Position numbers and translations under genes: made by a program. 64,000 bases of DNA, from contig QVOM02000034.1 of the NCBI GenBank assembly GCA_003586115.2, positions 132,167,598 to 132,231,597 of the forward strand, written 5' to 3'. This DNA comes from Salvator merianae (taxonomy: Eukaryota > Chordata > Lepidosauria > Squamata > Teiidae). Positions 25,001 to 40,000 of the stretch are shown one piece after another (within the stretch, counting starts at the first letter, position 1; each line of letters opens with the position of its first letter). The notes under the pieces were generated by a model. The model saw only the letters and a list, made by a program, of their open reading frames with translations, was not told the origin of the DNA and made no database searches.

Positions 25001-28000
25001 CCACTGAGCCTACCAGCCATCTCTTTGTCAGAGCATGGAAGTGCTTGGATTACAATCCTCCCAGTGCCCTGCACCCAGAGTTGGGCACTGGATCCTACCG
25101 CTGTGCAAATTTGGTATGTGCCTAATCCTGCAATGGACACCTCCCCAAAGCACAATATACAGGTCCCCAAATGTCCCATTTCTGCTCTGGACAGCACATA
25201 AACTGGGGAAGGAGAGACACTGCCCTTGGAACTGTCATGCCTACCCAGTTGCCATCTCATGGAAGATCCTTACCTACCTTTAAGATGAATCCCGAGCTAT
25301 GAGAATAAAACAGGGCGAGGAAATTCTGTCACAACCTGTATTCCAGTCTGGTGGAGCTTTGCCTGGGGAAGTGTCAAGCTCCCAGACAGCTATCAGTTCC
25401 AGAATTACCATTCCTGTAAGGGCACCCACCACCTCTCAGTCTAAACAAGTGACCTGGAGTGGACTGAGAGGGCCCAGGCCCTTCAATAATCCCCTGTGCT
25501 GGATTACATGATAAACAGTGGGAACTGCCTCAAGCTATCTGGGGGCCCTGTGCTGCCACTCAGTCCCAGGGTCAGAACAGAGCATACCTGATGCACAGCA
25601 TCAAGTGAAGCAGCTGCCCAGTATTTTGGTGCAACTGGCTCAGTTGCCTCCCGTGCAGTACCTGCACCCTTCAACTGGGCTGATGCTGGTCTAGGGGGTT
25701 ATGGTAGATCCCAGACTTGTGGCTGCTCTGAACCAAACTCTGTTCTTAGACATTTGGACCCCGTGGTTGGATGGGGCTAGTGATCTTGACATTCCAGTTC
25801 TTAGTGCTTTCAAAGTCACCTCTGAAAATTTAGAATTAGTGCAAGAAAAAGAAATGTTCACATTGATCACCATTAAGGCAAAGCAGAATATTATTCTTCA
25901 ATGCATTCTGTGTTTCACAATATTTCTGAAGCCCTTCTAGTAGCATAGTGGTTAACAGTCTTAGGCTAGAATATAGGAGTCCTTTGGCTCAAATTGCTAC
26001 TCTGCCATGAAAGTGCACTGGGTCTTCTCAACTATGGACAAAATCGATTTACTGGCATGTGAGGGCCTTGGGAAAGGGAAAGGGAAAGCCATGTTCACTG
26101 GGTCACGCTGGAGAAGCCCACAGGGAATCTCTGATCCTGGGAAACTCAGTTCCATTCCAGGCTCCATCCATGGCCTTTTGAGACAGAACAAATACAATAC
26201 AAAATGTAGGAAAGTTGACTTTGTCTGCAGTATTTTTTAAGTTTACTGCTGAATAAATGCAAGCAAAAATTGTATTTGCTTGTTATCTTAGTCCCACGGT
26301 TACCAGTGCAGTTTCAATTAAAAACAAAACATTTCTTGCACTTGGTCCATAGTAAGGGGAAAGCAATGTAGTAAAATAAAGAACAATGAGAACCTGAAAC
26401 ATCAGAAAGGGGTGAGTAAAGTATTTAATGTCCTTGGTAAAAAATCAGCCAAACTATGAAGTAGAATTTCTGGGTTTTGTTCACGACTACTATTAATCCT
26501 CCTAGGTGGATGTTTTATAATATTTGTTATCAAAAATAGCATTGTACCTAGAAAGTACCTGCTCTACTTCTGACCCACTAAGGAGAAAGCTTTCCGTTGA
26601 GTCAACAATACAATCAGAAGAGCCTGACATCTAATCAGACTGTGACCTGATTTAGATTCTACCAGATATTTAAAAAATCCCAAATGACAGCATTTTCAAG
26701 CTGCTACACTAAGATGTTTCATGATTGCTAAGGTGACTGAATGATATTATATTCTTCCTAATTTAAATCATGTACACTGATTTGATGTTTTTAAGAAAAA
26801 CAATTTCCACTGAAAAAAATATGTGAAAATATTAATGAGAGCACTTTTCCTAATTTTCCCTCATTGCAACTTTACCTGCTCCAACCATATCACTGAAATA
26901 AAAGACTATAGTACCAGCTAAAATCTAAAGCTGAGCTAAATTTACCAATATAAAACCTTTTTTTACCTGAACGTCAGTGGAAGATCTTCAGTTGGCACCT
27001 TGCTTTGCTGTCCATTTTCAGTCTGCTTACTGGCACCCATTTTACTTTTTACTTCTAGTGAAGATTGGCTCTCCTGGAAAAAATGGAAAGGACAATTCTA
27101 CAGTTCACTATGCACAAAGAGATTCTATAAATTTGTTCCATGGAGGAGGAAAAGAACAACTGTAGATATAGACTATGCTATGGAAACCAGTTCAAAAATC
27201 TACACAGCAAGGGAACATAACCCTAGACATATCTATACTAGCTAATTCTTCAGAATATTGAGCTTTTCAGAATAATGTATACCCACCATCAGGGACTGGG
27301 GAAGCCTTTTTCCATAATCTGGAAAACTGCTAACCTTCCAAACGTCATTCACTATTATGTACCCATTTCCAACCATATTTGATATTTCTTACATAAATGC
27401 AATATGACTACCAAAACTCAGCATTAATACGTCTAATTTATTATAATGAGCTAATTGTCACAGAACAGTGAGCAAGCAAAGGACAATGTAAAGATTATAA
27501 TTTTGAATTTGGCTGGTGTGACCTGAGTTCACATCAGGAGAACTGTGTAACTGCAGTTCAGTGCATTGGCGTTTACTTCTGACTGCACAAAAGCAATTTG
27601 TAACACACAATCAACTTTAACAACAACAAAAAACCCTTCACCCAAATGAAATGCAGACCTTAATTTTTTAATTAGATTTACAAACAGATATACAGAATAC
27701 TACTACTTAAATCCTTTGAACAAAGTAACCCACCCCAAATTTCCCGTGTTAATCTCTGACAAATACAATAAATCCTGAAGTCTCATTAGCACCCCATTAC
27801 TTGCCAGATGAAACTGGTCAGTTAGTTATTTATCATTAATTTAAAACACTTCTATTACCAGTTCCTCACTAAAACAAAGACCTAAAGCAGTTTATAATAT
27901 GACTTAAAAATAGGCTAAAATCCGTTAAAACAGCAAAATACTAAATAAGTAATAAAACCTGGGCAAGGTCAGGGAAGACATTCATACCAGGAATGCCTGG

Positions 28001-31000
28001 GTGAACAGGCAGGCTTTCAACAGGAACTAAAAAAATATAACAGTAGGTGCCTCATGAATGTATGAGGAAAGAGCTTTCCAAAGTGTGGGTGCCATCACAG
28101 AGGAGGACATGCTGTGAGATACCACAAGATGACATTCAGTGATTAATGGTACCTGCTGCAGATTCTCCTCAGATGATCTCAGCTATATTATTGATGTATA
28201 ATAGGGACGGTAATCTAACAAGTAAACTGGTCCCAGATTGAATCTGACCCAGTAGCTAGCTGGCAATAATGCAATTACTTAAGTACAGGTATAATGTGTG
28301 TCCAAACTGCCATCCCACTTCACAGCACCAGCTACAGCTTCCCAACCAGGTAGAAGGTTCCCATATAAAGCACAATACAAGAATCCATGGACAACAGTGA
28401 CCAGATTCTCCCTATCCAGGTAGAGGCACAGCTAGTGCACTGGTTGGTAATAATGGCTTCCAGCCACAGAGATCACTTAAGCATCAGTAACAATGGTGAC
28501 CCAAGAACTGTATCCTGCCACACCTGCATAGGACATCAATTGTTTTACCTCCCAATATCACATACCAGGATATTTAGAATAAATCACTCTATTCTTTCAA
28601 ACAAAAATGGCTCAGTCTGCAGCAGCAATCCAGCAGAACATCTGTGTTTATAGAACATATGAAGAAACTCTGCAACTCAATAAGCAAGAACCACAGGTGC
28701 CTCTTCTCATCATTCTGACCATTCTACAAAGCACTCACCATACTCAGCTCCCGGGTCCGCTTTCCAATCTCTCTCTCCACTTGATGCAGCTCCAAACTCA
28801 GCTGTTCACTTGAGATCATTCCTGGCCACTTAGGAGGTGGTGGTTGTGGTTGGCCTGCCAAGGGGGTCGCCTCCCTCTGCAACAGCAGCCTGTTACTAGC
28901 AGCCTAGATGCACAAAGCCAAGCGTATACACAACTAAGCACACAACATATATCATCGTGAAATGGAAGCAAGCCAGAATCTGGAACTGTTTGGTTGTCAA
29001 GACTAACTTTTCCCCTCCTCTCAACTAACTTGTTATTCCCAAAGCAATTGTAAGTCAGAGATATGGTTTAGGAGACAGTTTTGTCAAACTGTTCACTCTT
29101 TTCGTTTCAACTTTTTGTTAAGAAGCAGCATTTGGAAATACATGTTAAGACAGTTGCATGACAAAGCCAATCACAATGCTCTAAAGACTTTTTTGCTGTA
29201 TCAGATACATCTAGCCCAGAATTTTATTCTAGCAGCAGTCAACCAGATGCCTCAGAGAAGCCCACAAGCCAGGAAAGGCACTGAGAGTAATCTTATTCAT
29301 TCAGAAGTATATTATTATTAGAAAAAGGCATTGATGTGGAAGGTTTTTTACTCTATCCAAGCTTGTGGCTGCCAATTTGCTTTAAGACTCTGAATTCTCT
29401 AAGTTAATAGTATTTATATGTTATCTGAATTTTTTTCCTTACCTTACATCTCTAATTTCACTGTCTTGACTAAACAGGATGATTTTATAACCTGGACTAA
29501 AGAATAGTACATTGCTTCTACTTGGGAAATTTGTTTTCTTCCACCAACCACACAGATGTGGAAGGGATGCACATGGAGTGGTTAAAGAAGGGGAAACCTA
29601 CTTGGGCAGCCAGGTTAGCCAGCCAACTCTGACAATCACTGCAGTGACAGATGTTGCAGCCAGATGTTGCCCTCAAATCTGAATGGTTTTATGAAGACTA
29701 CAAAAAACACAGCCACAATCCAAAGCTTGTGAAGAAATCTGAAGGGATGCAGATCACACACTGCAGACAATCAAATTTACTATGCATTAGCTTTGAAATG
29801 AAACTGCCTTAATTAACAAAGCATCTGTCTTGCTGAGATCTTTCTATAGCACATGCTTTTAAAAACTTGATTTGGAACATAGCTCCAAAGTTCCCAATTT
29901 TTGTTCTAAGCAGTAATTTTCAAATAGTTTTTGACTGGAATTCCACAAAAGTTTATCAGAGGTTGTTTGATGTGAAAAGAAGTGATGACTCTTGAGAGGT
30001 TTCTGAGTTCAGGTAAGTCAGCAGTGAAGCCCAATGAAATTGTGGCCTGTGCTTAGCAAGAACTGATTACTTGTTAAAACATGTTTCATGCTGTTCCAGA
30101 GTATGCAAGAGTTTTGCATCTTCTTACTACATCTTAAAGCCATTGTTACAAAGCAAGTATTTTAGGATACTTTGCAGCAAAATACAAAAATGTAAGGAGC
30201 TCAACAAAAAATATAAACATACCATTATACCAAAGCGATTTGAAATTACGTATCTATTCATATAAATAGGGGGTCTAGTAACACCTTAGAAACGTAACAA
30301 AGAGAAAGAAGTTGGAAGCCTGAGCTTTCATAGACTAACTCCATTTCATCAGATGTATCTGATGTTGCATCTGATGAAGTAGGCTGAGTCTACAAAAGCT
30401 CATGCTACCAACTTCTTTCTTTTTGTTAGTCTCTAAGGTGCTACTAGACCCCCTTGCTATACTGACCCAGACTAACACAGCTATGTCTTTGAATTCTATC
30501 AACATATAAATAGGTGTCTGACGCAAGTGGTTTAGCTTCTCAAAGTTTTAAAGATTTCAGAATGTACTGTAAAAACACCTTTGGGAAGTTTTTTTATTTA
30601 CTTTTAATATATACATACTAAGTAGTAGCAATTACAATCAGCAAGAGGAAGAGACAGGTGGGTACTGTATTTTCAAATCATCCAATATTTCTTAACTGCT
30701 GTATTAACAAAAGCATGCATGCAACAATTAAGCAGAAGCATGTCTTTTGTTGTTGAACAAGGACACAAAAATGTCAACAAATTATCTTCCCAAAGTAACT
30801 GAAGAAAGTGTTTTTGCTCAAAAAGAAAAAAATAATTACAATATGTAAGTGTATGTGTATATATAAAATGCATTTTTATTTCAGAAAACTCAGGGCTTCC
30901 TAGAAGAGAAGCCAGAACACTAAAGAAAGCCTGAATTCAAATCGTTAAAAGTCTCCCTTAAAGATATTTCAAAATATTTCACAATGTCTGTCAGAAAATA

Positions 31001-34000
31001 TAAACTTCCTTGCTTCAAATTTTAAAATGGATTTTTAGTAAATTGCATAAATTGTTTGTGCTACAGACATCAAGACAAATGTATATATTGCTCCAAGAAA
31101 CAGACCAACACACTACAACAAGAGTGGCTTTATTTGCTATGAAAGCTACCAAAATTTGAGCCACCTATATTGACCACACTGGAATAGGCTGTCTTGGGGA
31201 CAATTTTACAATTTGATATGTTTTGTCATTCTTTTTTTTCCCTGTTTTTGTAAATATCTATTTTTATGTGAACTGATATGAGCAAATAACTAATCAAGAA
31301 AGACCAGTCTGTTTCTTCATCAAAACAAATGCGATACAAAACACACTAATCCTCCAGCCAACTGTAGCTGGGGTACCAACAATTTTTCTCTAAGTTTAAA
31401 CCCACATGTTACATGGTTAAAAAATAAATCCCTAATTCGGAAATGCACGAGATCATTTAAACATAATAGAACCAAAGAAGGACCAATTACATTAAGTGAG
31501 TTCACTCTCTTGTCTAGCTTCTTTCTTAGAAAATAAAAAGAGATACAAGTACCCACCTCCAGGCCTCGGGTCTGCTGGCTAATCTGATGATTTAGTTGTT
31601 GCAGTTCAAGTCGAAGTTGCTGTTCCCTCTCAGATGGGGGCAAAGGTTTCCCATGTCCAGCCACATCCGACAAAGACAATCTTTCCCTTGAAAAACAGAT
31701 AATTGATTCAAGAAAGAAGGAAGATGTTTCAGTTCTCCCTTTTTACAGTGTTTGGGGGGGAATCAATTTGTATAGCATGCCCAACCAAGAGTTGCAGCTT
31801 CATATTGTCTTACCTGTCACTAATGCGTCCCTGAGAAGGTAGATTTTGATGGGGTGAATACGGTGAGCCTCCCCATGCGCTGTGTGTTCCATAAGGGCTG
31901 TAATCTACAAGGAAATTGGAAAACACTTGATACAATTGTATGCAAGAGAAGCTCAATTACTCAGGTTCTGTATGCAACACTACCAAAAGACCACAGAAAA
32001 TCAGCAAATTTTCTTCAGTTTTGTATAGAAATTAAAAAACAAAACAAAAATAATCTGTTGAAGTAAATTTCCAGAAATATTAATAGATTTAGGTCTTTTT
32101 CTGTTCTTTTAGAACAGACACTGTAAAACATTTTTTCAAATGAGATTAAAAGGAAGAAAAGCAAAGAGCTGAGAAACTCAAATAGGAGAAAGGGTGGATT
32201 AATTAAAAATCGGCTGGCTGTTCCACTGATAATAGATTGAAGACTTTCAGAATATCTATATCAATCTTAAAAAAAAAAAAAGGAACAGAAGGTTTGCAGA
32301 TTGAAATAAAAATCATTTTTGTAATATGAGCAGAAGGAGAGCATTTATGCACTAGTAAAAATTAACCTGTCTTCACTTTGACATCTGCTATAATATTTAG
32401 AATATGTTAGCTTTCTTGCCATAACGTGGGTACTTAATATATACTAGGGAGGTGCGGAAACTGAAAATGGCTCATATTGAACTTGAACTGACCATGGACA
32501 GACTAATCCATCTAAAAAGACAACTTACACAGTTGGTTCTAAAAACAGTTTATCTTTGTCTTTTCTCACATGTGTGGCCTCCCTTGATCACATCCCTGGC
32601 CTCCTCAGTCTTCCTTGCACAGTAGCCTCCCTCAATTATGTTCACAGCTTCCCTGCATCATATTAATGGCTTCCTTACCTTCCCATGTCCCACCTGCCAG
32701 GTGGCCAGCACTGGGTCACTGCCACTGTCCTCAGGGTTCTTTAGCTGGCCAACTAGACTGCTTTCCCAGCTTACGAGGCTTTCTGGAATGGAGGACCAGC
32801 AACCAAAGCACTGCACATGTGCACATCACTTTCCTAGAAAGGCTTGAATGTGGCATGTTTGAGCTCTTCTAGGAAGTGGATGTGCACACTTTCACGTGCT
32901 TGGCCTTCTGGAAGGACCGATGGTCCTCCATTCCAGGAAGCCTAGTAGGCCTAATAGAACCTGTAACTCACAATGGCGTAGGCTGATCAGCTTGCTGAAG
33001 GAGGAGGTCAGGGATACAATCAGGAGGCTATGTTGTTGTTGTTGTTCAGTTGTGTCTGACTCTTCATCATTCCATGGACCATAACACACCAAAAAACGGA
33101 GGAGGCCAGAAATGTGATAGGGTGGGAAGACTGAACCAAATAACTAATTTGCTTTGAACAGAAGCTCAATTTTTTATGGGGCTTTGGTTTGATACTAAAC
33201 CACATAATCCCCTCACAGGTCATTAAAAACCAGTTCCAGAAAGAACAGTTCAGTACATCCCTATGTCTATGTTTAATATGGCACTTGCCACAGTATATTT
33301 CCCAAAATGCAAGAGAGAGAGAGAGAGAGAGAGAGAGCCCCTGGCTTGCAACTTAATTGCATATAAACTTCAGTATCTCTCCATGACTGCTACTTTCTTC
33401 CTCCTGCTGAACTTCTTACCAATTAATGTTAAAAAAGAAAAAGAGAAGAAAAAACTTACAAAAAATAAGTAGAAATTTAGAGTTCAGTCACTAGTTACTC
33501 CAGTCCAATTTACTCTACTATGTAGTTCCCAAAATGATTTTCTGTGAGACAATGCATCCCTAAACACTTAAAACAAAAACAAACTTTACTCCGCCTATCA
33601 CAAAACTTGGCTCTACAGACACCATGATGAAATTTCTGTGATCTGTTTCATAAAAGATTTGAGAGTACTAAGTAGCATGAAAGAGGACTTGGATAACTTT
33701 AGTGCTCCAACGTTTGCCCCTTGAAAACTATTTTTAAAAAATCTTTTGAAAAGCATACCTTCAGTGGGTATCACAAAATATTTCTCAGATTCTCCTACTT
33801 TTGAAGTGGCTTGCTACTCTTTTCCCAGAACAGATGACTTGTATACTTCTGCAAAATCACTATAAATGAAAATAGGTTTCTAAAAGATAATTGTTATACC
33901 TGAAATGTTGACTGGCTTTGTAGAGGGCCCTTGAACAGCCATAGCTTGCATGGAGCCAGGGTTCTGGTACATTGCTTTAGATGTACGTGAGATGGCACCA

Positions 34001-37000
34001 AATCTTGATACAGTAGGCCTATCTCCAAATGGAATAAGATCATCATCCCCAGTTTCTGTTGCCCTTCTCTGCAAATCCAACCGTTGATCTCGCATCCCTT
34101 TGCTATCCACATTCTAGAAAAATGTAATAAAAGGACAGAAGAACTGTCAGCAAAGCTCCCCATCTTGGCCAGTACTGTTCTCAACAAGAAATATTTCAAT
34201 TTTGGAAAAACTGTGGAATGTATCTGAAAAAGGCCCTTGTATAAAAATCTTCTTTGAAGCATTTGGCAAATATTTTAAAAATTAGTGGTATTCAAAATTA
34301 TCATATATTTTATTCAAACTTTCAAGGAGAAATCTAGTTACCAAACATGTCTGTAAACAACTAATAGATTGTTATGTTATGCCAGTATGTCTGTTTCCTT
34401 CCAGAAAGTAAGCATCACTCAATGGAAACAGGGGTAGACAGGGAAGGAATGGTGGTCACTAGCCGGTAAACATCAAGACGAGCAGTGCACTGCAGTGGTT
34501 AAATCTCTTCTACCACTCCCACACCAATCTTCACTACTCCTTACCCACTTCTACTTCTTCTGTTTGTACACAGAGTGAAGAGGCATACAAAAAAATATGA
34601 AATAGTAAGATACAGGCAAAGAAGCAACGGCCAGGGCTGTGACTCAATGAAATGCAGCAAGGAGTGAGCATCCTGGTCCCATAAGGCTTTTAAATTGATT
34701 TCTTACAGAACATTAGCAGTTATTTTAGCTTGCTGTTTTAGTGCACTGAATTTTGTCTTTCTTTTAGTTATCATAGCACCCTATAGTTTAGAAGAACCCA
34801 AATACTGATATAAACTTTTAAAAGGTCAATAGGCAAATCAGGCTTTAGAACTACTTGCCTGTTTCCATTTTCCATTATGCTATCATATCTTATGTGCCTC
34901 TAGAAGCAGAGGAATGGCTACAGTTATGATTTGTTAATTTGGACATCCCAAATTATGGTTATCACAAACAGTGCTCTGGAAGCATATGGCTGATCAATTC
35001 AGACAACAAATGTAGTAATAGTTACATTCCTCGTCTGTAGGTGAGATCATAATATTTAAAATCAACCTTTGAAAACCAAAGGGAGAATTGAATTCAAGCT
35101 GCTGTGTCAGTGATTTGCAAGTTGTTCAACCCAAGTAAAACTGACTTAGAGCTGCATTTGCTATGTAATACAAACTTAAAGAACTTCTGACGAAGATACA
35201 AACGATACATTCTTTAGCACTGAATGTTTTGTCTTCTGATCATGCTTACCACCATGTCAACAAGCCCGACAGCAACAATGTCTTTGGGTTTTGCATCTTT
35301 GGTTCCAATGTAGGAGCCGATGGTGTCACATGACCAAGGAGAGTACTGGCTATAATCATTTCCTTTGTATTTGCCAGCCACTTTCAAATCTTCATCCATA
35401 TACTGCAAAAAAATCAAAACTCAGCTTTGTTACTGTGATAGGACTGAAAAAGTCAACATATCTTCCAAACAACCTGCACTTTTACTAAAACTTCTATTAG
35501 CTCTAAAACGGTATTTGTGATGAAAGGAACAGTGTTAGACTTCCAATATCACAGTATTTCCTACATAAATACACATAAAATATAAATATGTGCGAGAATA
35601 TAATCTATCAACAATCTTCTAATACTTCTAAAAACTGTGGGATTTTTTGGTCCTGTTTTGTTTTTAAATTTTAAATTTTGTATTTTTCTAAATACTTATG
35701 ATTTTAAGATAGACAGTGAATAAATTTTACCCAAAACAATAATAAAAGAACTGAAATTTGAAACACAGCTATTAATAAAAATAAACTTCAAATCTGACAC
35801 ATGAACTCTCATGCTTTCAATAAAAATTGGATGAATATCATAAGGCACTGTCATATTAAATGACACTGTCCAATAATTGTCATCCAATTTGCATTTCCAT
35901 TCTAGTTGATATGTTCCTCCTAACCAACAGCAGCTGGTGCCCAGAGGCACCCCCAGAACCTCTGTGTACAGGTATGTCAGGGTTGTTTGAAGACTACAGT
36001 ACTGCAAATGGTCTGATCAAAAAGCCATTTACCAGTGCTGTAGTCTTCGAACAATCCTGAAAAATTGGTGAATGGTCTCCCTTTAACTACTGACTCCAAC
36101 CCTCTGGGTATAACAAGTACATGCTAACACATTTTATCGGATAGTCAATTCTCAAAGCTTTATCAGATATGCTGATCATGCCATTCAGGTAAATGCATAT
36201 TAGCCTCCTAAAAACTGTGACTCTGACATTTTGTTTATTTCTATTCCACCATTCTTCCAAAGAGTTTAAGGCAACAAACATTCTTCTCCCCTCTGTTTTA
36301 ACCTCCTAACAGCTCCATGAAATGGTTTAAGCTAAGGTACTGACTTGTTCAAGTTCTTCTCAGTGAGCTCTCATGGCTGAGAAGGAATTTGAACTTTAGA
36401 TTCCAAGGTCCTAGTCCAGCATTCTAACTACTATGGTGCACTGGCTGGGTAGTCTTCAGTCCTAGAATTTTCTGGGTTCCCACTTGTAGTAAGAATGGCG
36501 TTAAAAATCACAAAAAAGTTAAGTATATTGCCCAGTCTCTCATTCTATGCAGAAAAATGTTGGATTCTTTTTTTTTTCTGGCCTCTCTCACTGTTGTATG
36601 TAAGTTCTTCAATTTATCACTGATGCAATTAGTCTCTTTTGGAGTTTTAGTGTTAAACTGAGGAGCTAAAACTACCAACTTCTTCGAAAACAGGGTGAGG
36701 TTGAGACTTCTGGTGTATTTTGATTACAGTGTTTGTCTAATTCTCTTACTGCCTCGATACATTTGTAAAATAGCATTTTGCTGTCTGAGTGGCATCTTCA
36801 TTTGTCTCTCCAGTAGCCCAAATTTGCAGTTTGAAATTAACAAGGGAGGCCTAACTGAAAGACAAACTATCCAAATGCCAACCAGATCTCATCCTTAGCT
36901 TTTCAGTGTAACCAAGATTGACTAGGCGCTATGATCTGCTGAGGAATGTGAGTACTAGACATATGAAGCAGGGCAGGAATAGAAATATCTCCCCAATGGT

Positions 37001-40000
37001 AGAACAATAACCAAAATGGGCGTTATTTTTTAATATCTCTAAGTCAAACCACTCACATTTATTCATTACAAAACACATTTTCACAGTTATTGCTGAAATA
37101 ACAACTGTATCTAAATAATATTTTCACCTCATCAGTGTGTAAAGAATGAGGCAGAGTTGGTGATGGTGCAAAAGGAGGTGGAGAGATGACTTTCCTTTCC
37201 TCTAGTTGGGCCATGATCTCCTTCCGTCGTCGATGCAGTTCATCTAGACTGGGAAGTGACTGAGGAGGTGGCCGACTATAAGGCTCCTGTTAATATAGAG
37301 AGGCTCATTTGATTTTTTTAAAAAATATAAGGCATTTTGTATTATTAGAAGCAAATCTACAATACCCCATACCACAGTATGGAACTCCAGATAAGTTGCA
37401 AAATTCGCATCAGTGAAACTGCACAATATTATGCAATAACAGTTAGAGGAGAGTACTATGAACACAGCCCTCATAATTCCATGGGTGACAAAACGTTTCT
37501 TATTAAATTTGTTCCAAAGGAAAACTGTAATCAGGCAATACAAGCAATTAAAAGCTGTATGCAAAACACATTAGGTTATTTAGAAGTTATTAGTTTCTAA
37601 GCAGTTATACTTCATTCTAGGATTTGATTTTTGAAACGTTCATGGGGAAATGAAAATTGGGATGTATTTGTTTTACACTACAACAGAATTGCTGCCTTAA
37701 ATGCCAGAGTGTTTCTACAAGAATTCCAAATGCAAAATGATGACTTACTAAAATTATAAAAAGACTTGGGCTCACATTTTAACCCTTTCCTTGTCTATTT
37801 CTATTTTAAATTACTTGATGTCTTTTTCCTAAGGAATACGTATTTTTGTTATGTCCAAACCCAGCATACTAAATCTAATTAGTTTTTGTAAGAAGCTGCT
37901 TTAAAACATAAGTTTACAAATATAATTTGTTTTTCACAAGTTTACCACAATTTAAGGTTCACTAAAAGTAGAAGTTTCTGACTTCCTTAACACTGTGAGT
38001 CCAGAGTTTGCTAAAGCTTATCTGGTTACATTAAACCACAGTTTTTTTAATCAGGAAAAGTTAATTTAGCTCTAACTTCTTTTTGTCATTTATATTAGTA
38101 ATGTATACATAGTTGTTTAAATAATCTATGAACTAAGCTGCTGAATGTTTGTAATCTAAAATAAAAAAACATAAAAACCCCACAATTTAGTTTTACAGTC
38201 AAACTGTCAAACAATATTGTGTTAAGTTAACATACTAATTTTAGTGTACCCAAGTTGCGTGGATAGAAGATAGTTACTTTTATAAAACATGTAATGTTTA
38301 AAAACAGAGATTTTCCATTGCAGAAATTTTGAGGGGGAGAAAATAATTCACACCTCTGTCCCCAAAAACTGCAAATTTCAATTAAAGATAAGAAACAGTC
38401 AGGTGGATGAGCAAACGTCTGGGAGAAAAATCTCACAGGATGATGAGCTGATCTTATTATCAACAGAGCCACTCCCTTAGAGGGAACACAGTTACTCAGT
38501 TCCTGTAGAACTATTTAATTTCTACAACTTCTAGAAGGGGACAGTATTTTGACTAAATCTTTCTTCCACTGCAGACATGCAGTACCAAAACAGAGACTAT
38601 GCTTCATACCAATAAAAGAAAGCCATTAGTCACATGTATGTAAAAAATACACTCAACCACAGGACTTTAGAAACTTGGATTATGCCAAATCCTCTATCTG
38701 TACCTCACAGAGACAGAGAGTAGGAGGCAAAAATGCCACTTCTCCCTCTAACAGAGATGTCTTTATCTTTCTGGTGGATGTCTGAACCACTACAGATATT
38801 CTTTTGCTCCTACTAGATGCCATTCTGATTTTGGAAATGAGGGCAAACATTCAATGATTCATAAGAGCTCTTGCTCCTTCACCATGACTAGCAGAAACAA
38901 ACATAGGTTATGCAAAAAAAACAACCCCAAAAAACAACTTTTAAAGTGCAAACTAAAATTTAAATTTTTAATGTAGAGATTTCTGTTTTAGAGCAAAATA
39001 TAACACTGGTTTGATTTAGGCAAAAGCCCTTGCTGCATGACCTTACTTAACGGTCCTAAATTTCTTTGTTTCTCTTGTCTGCAAAATGGGACTTCAGACA
39101 GAGGCTATAAAATGATCACAAAGTACACTGAAAATGCAAAGTGCCCCCCACCCCAACAAAACAAGAACAACATGTAAAACTCATACTCTGTGATATGAAG
39201 GTCTGATGTGATTCAGAGGTGGACCAACTGGATAGTAGCCCTCCATTTGTGGATATCTGTCTCTTGTTTCAGGTACATATGGAGATACAGCTGGTGGAGG
39301 AATTTCAATGGGCACAGGGCTTCCTCGAATGATTTCTTCTCGTGGGTACGGCTGAGCAGGGGTGTACACACGCCTGTTGTCATAGTGAGGAGGATACATG
39401 GGTTGTCCCATAGGGGGATATTGCTGTGGCTGCGTACTATACTGAGAATTTATCATACGATCTTGGAGGTAGGATGGGTAATGTTCTAAATAAGGAGGTC
39501 CTGCCTCAGGAACAGATGGTGGAGGTCGGACAAATCGTGACATGCACTGTGAAGACTGAGCTGCAGGATAATACACACCTAGAAACAAGAAAAAATATAA
39601 ATAGTTACAATGCTACTTATTCTTTAAGCTCTTTAAGGCACTTTTTCTGAAATAAATCTGTTGTTTTACAAACTATGCCTGAAAGATCTTGGCAACCACG
39701 ACTGTCCAATGATATTCTGTATAATATGAGGGAAAACATCATTTCTTATGACTTCTGTGGACAGAAGAGCAAGAGAGGTGATGAGGAAATTTCCCAAAAA
39801 AACAGATGATACCAAGGAGCATGAGTTTCAGCTTTTGAAAAAACTGAAACAGTGCTGACTAGCTACAGCAACTGTGAGAAGCACGAGCTGTTACCAACAT
39901 GCTGGAACCTTCCATAAATGCAGAAGCTAATTCACATGATCCTTTGTGCATTGGCTATATGTTTCAGAGTTTTTTAGACACAGGTTAAACTTTCAAGAAA

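Larger units (their letters stand above)
30266..30498. mobile_element. Head-to-head pair of Penelope-type repeats
   Basis: The left unit (30266-30355, minus sense) and right unit (30366-30455, plus sense) are reverse complements of each other with about 80-85% match, both containing CCAACTTCTTTCT, GTT(A/T)... TCTAAGGTG and CTAGACCCCC. The right unit continues GACCCAGACTAACACAGCTA to 30498. This text is typical of sauropsid Penelope-like terminal repeats. Each unit carries a hammerhead-like core. Confidence 0.6.
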
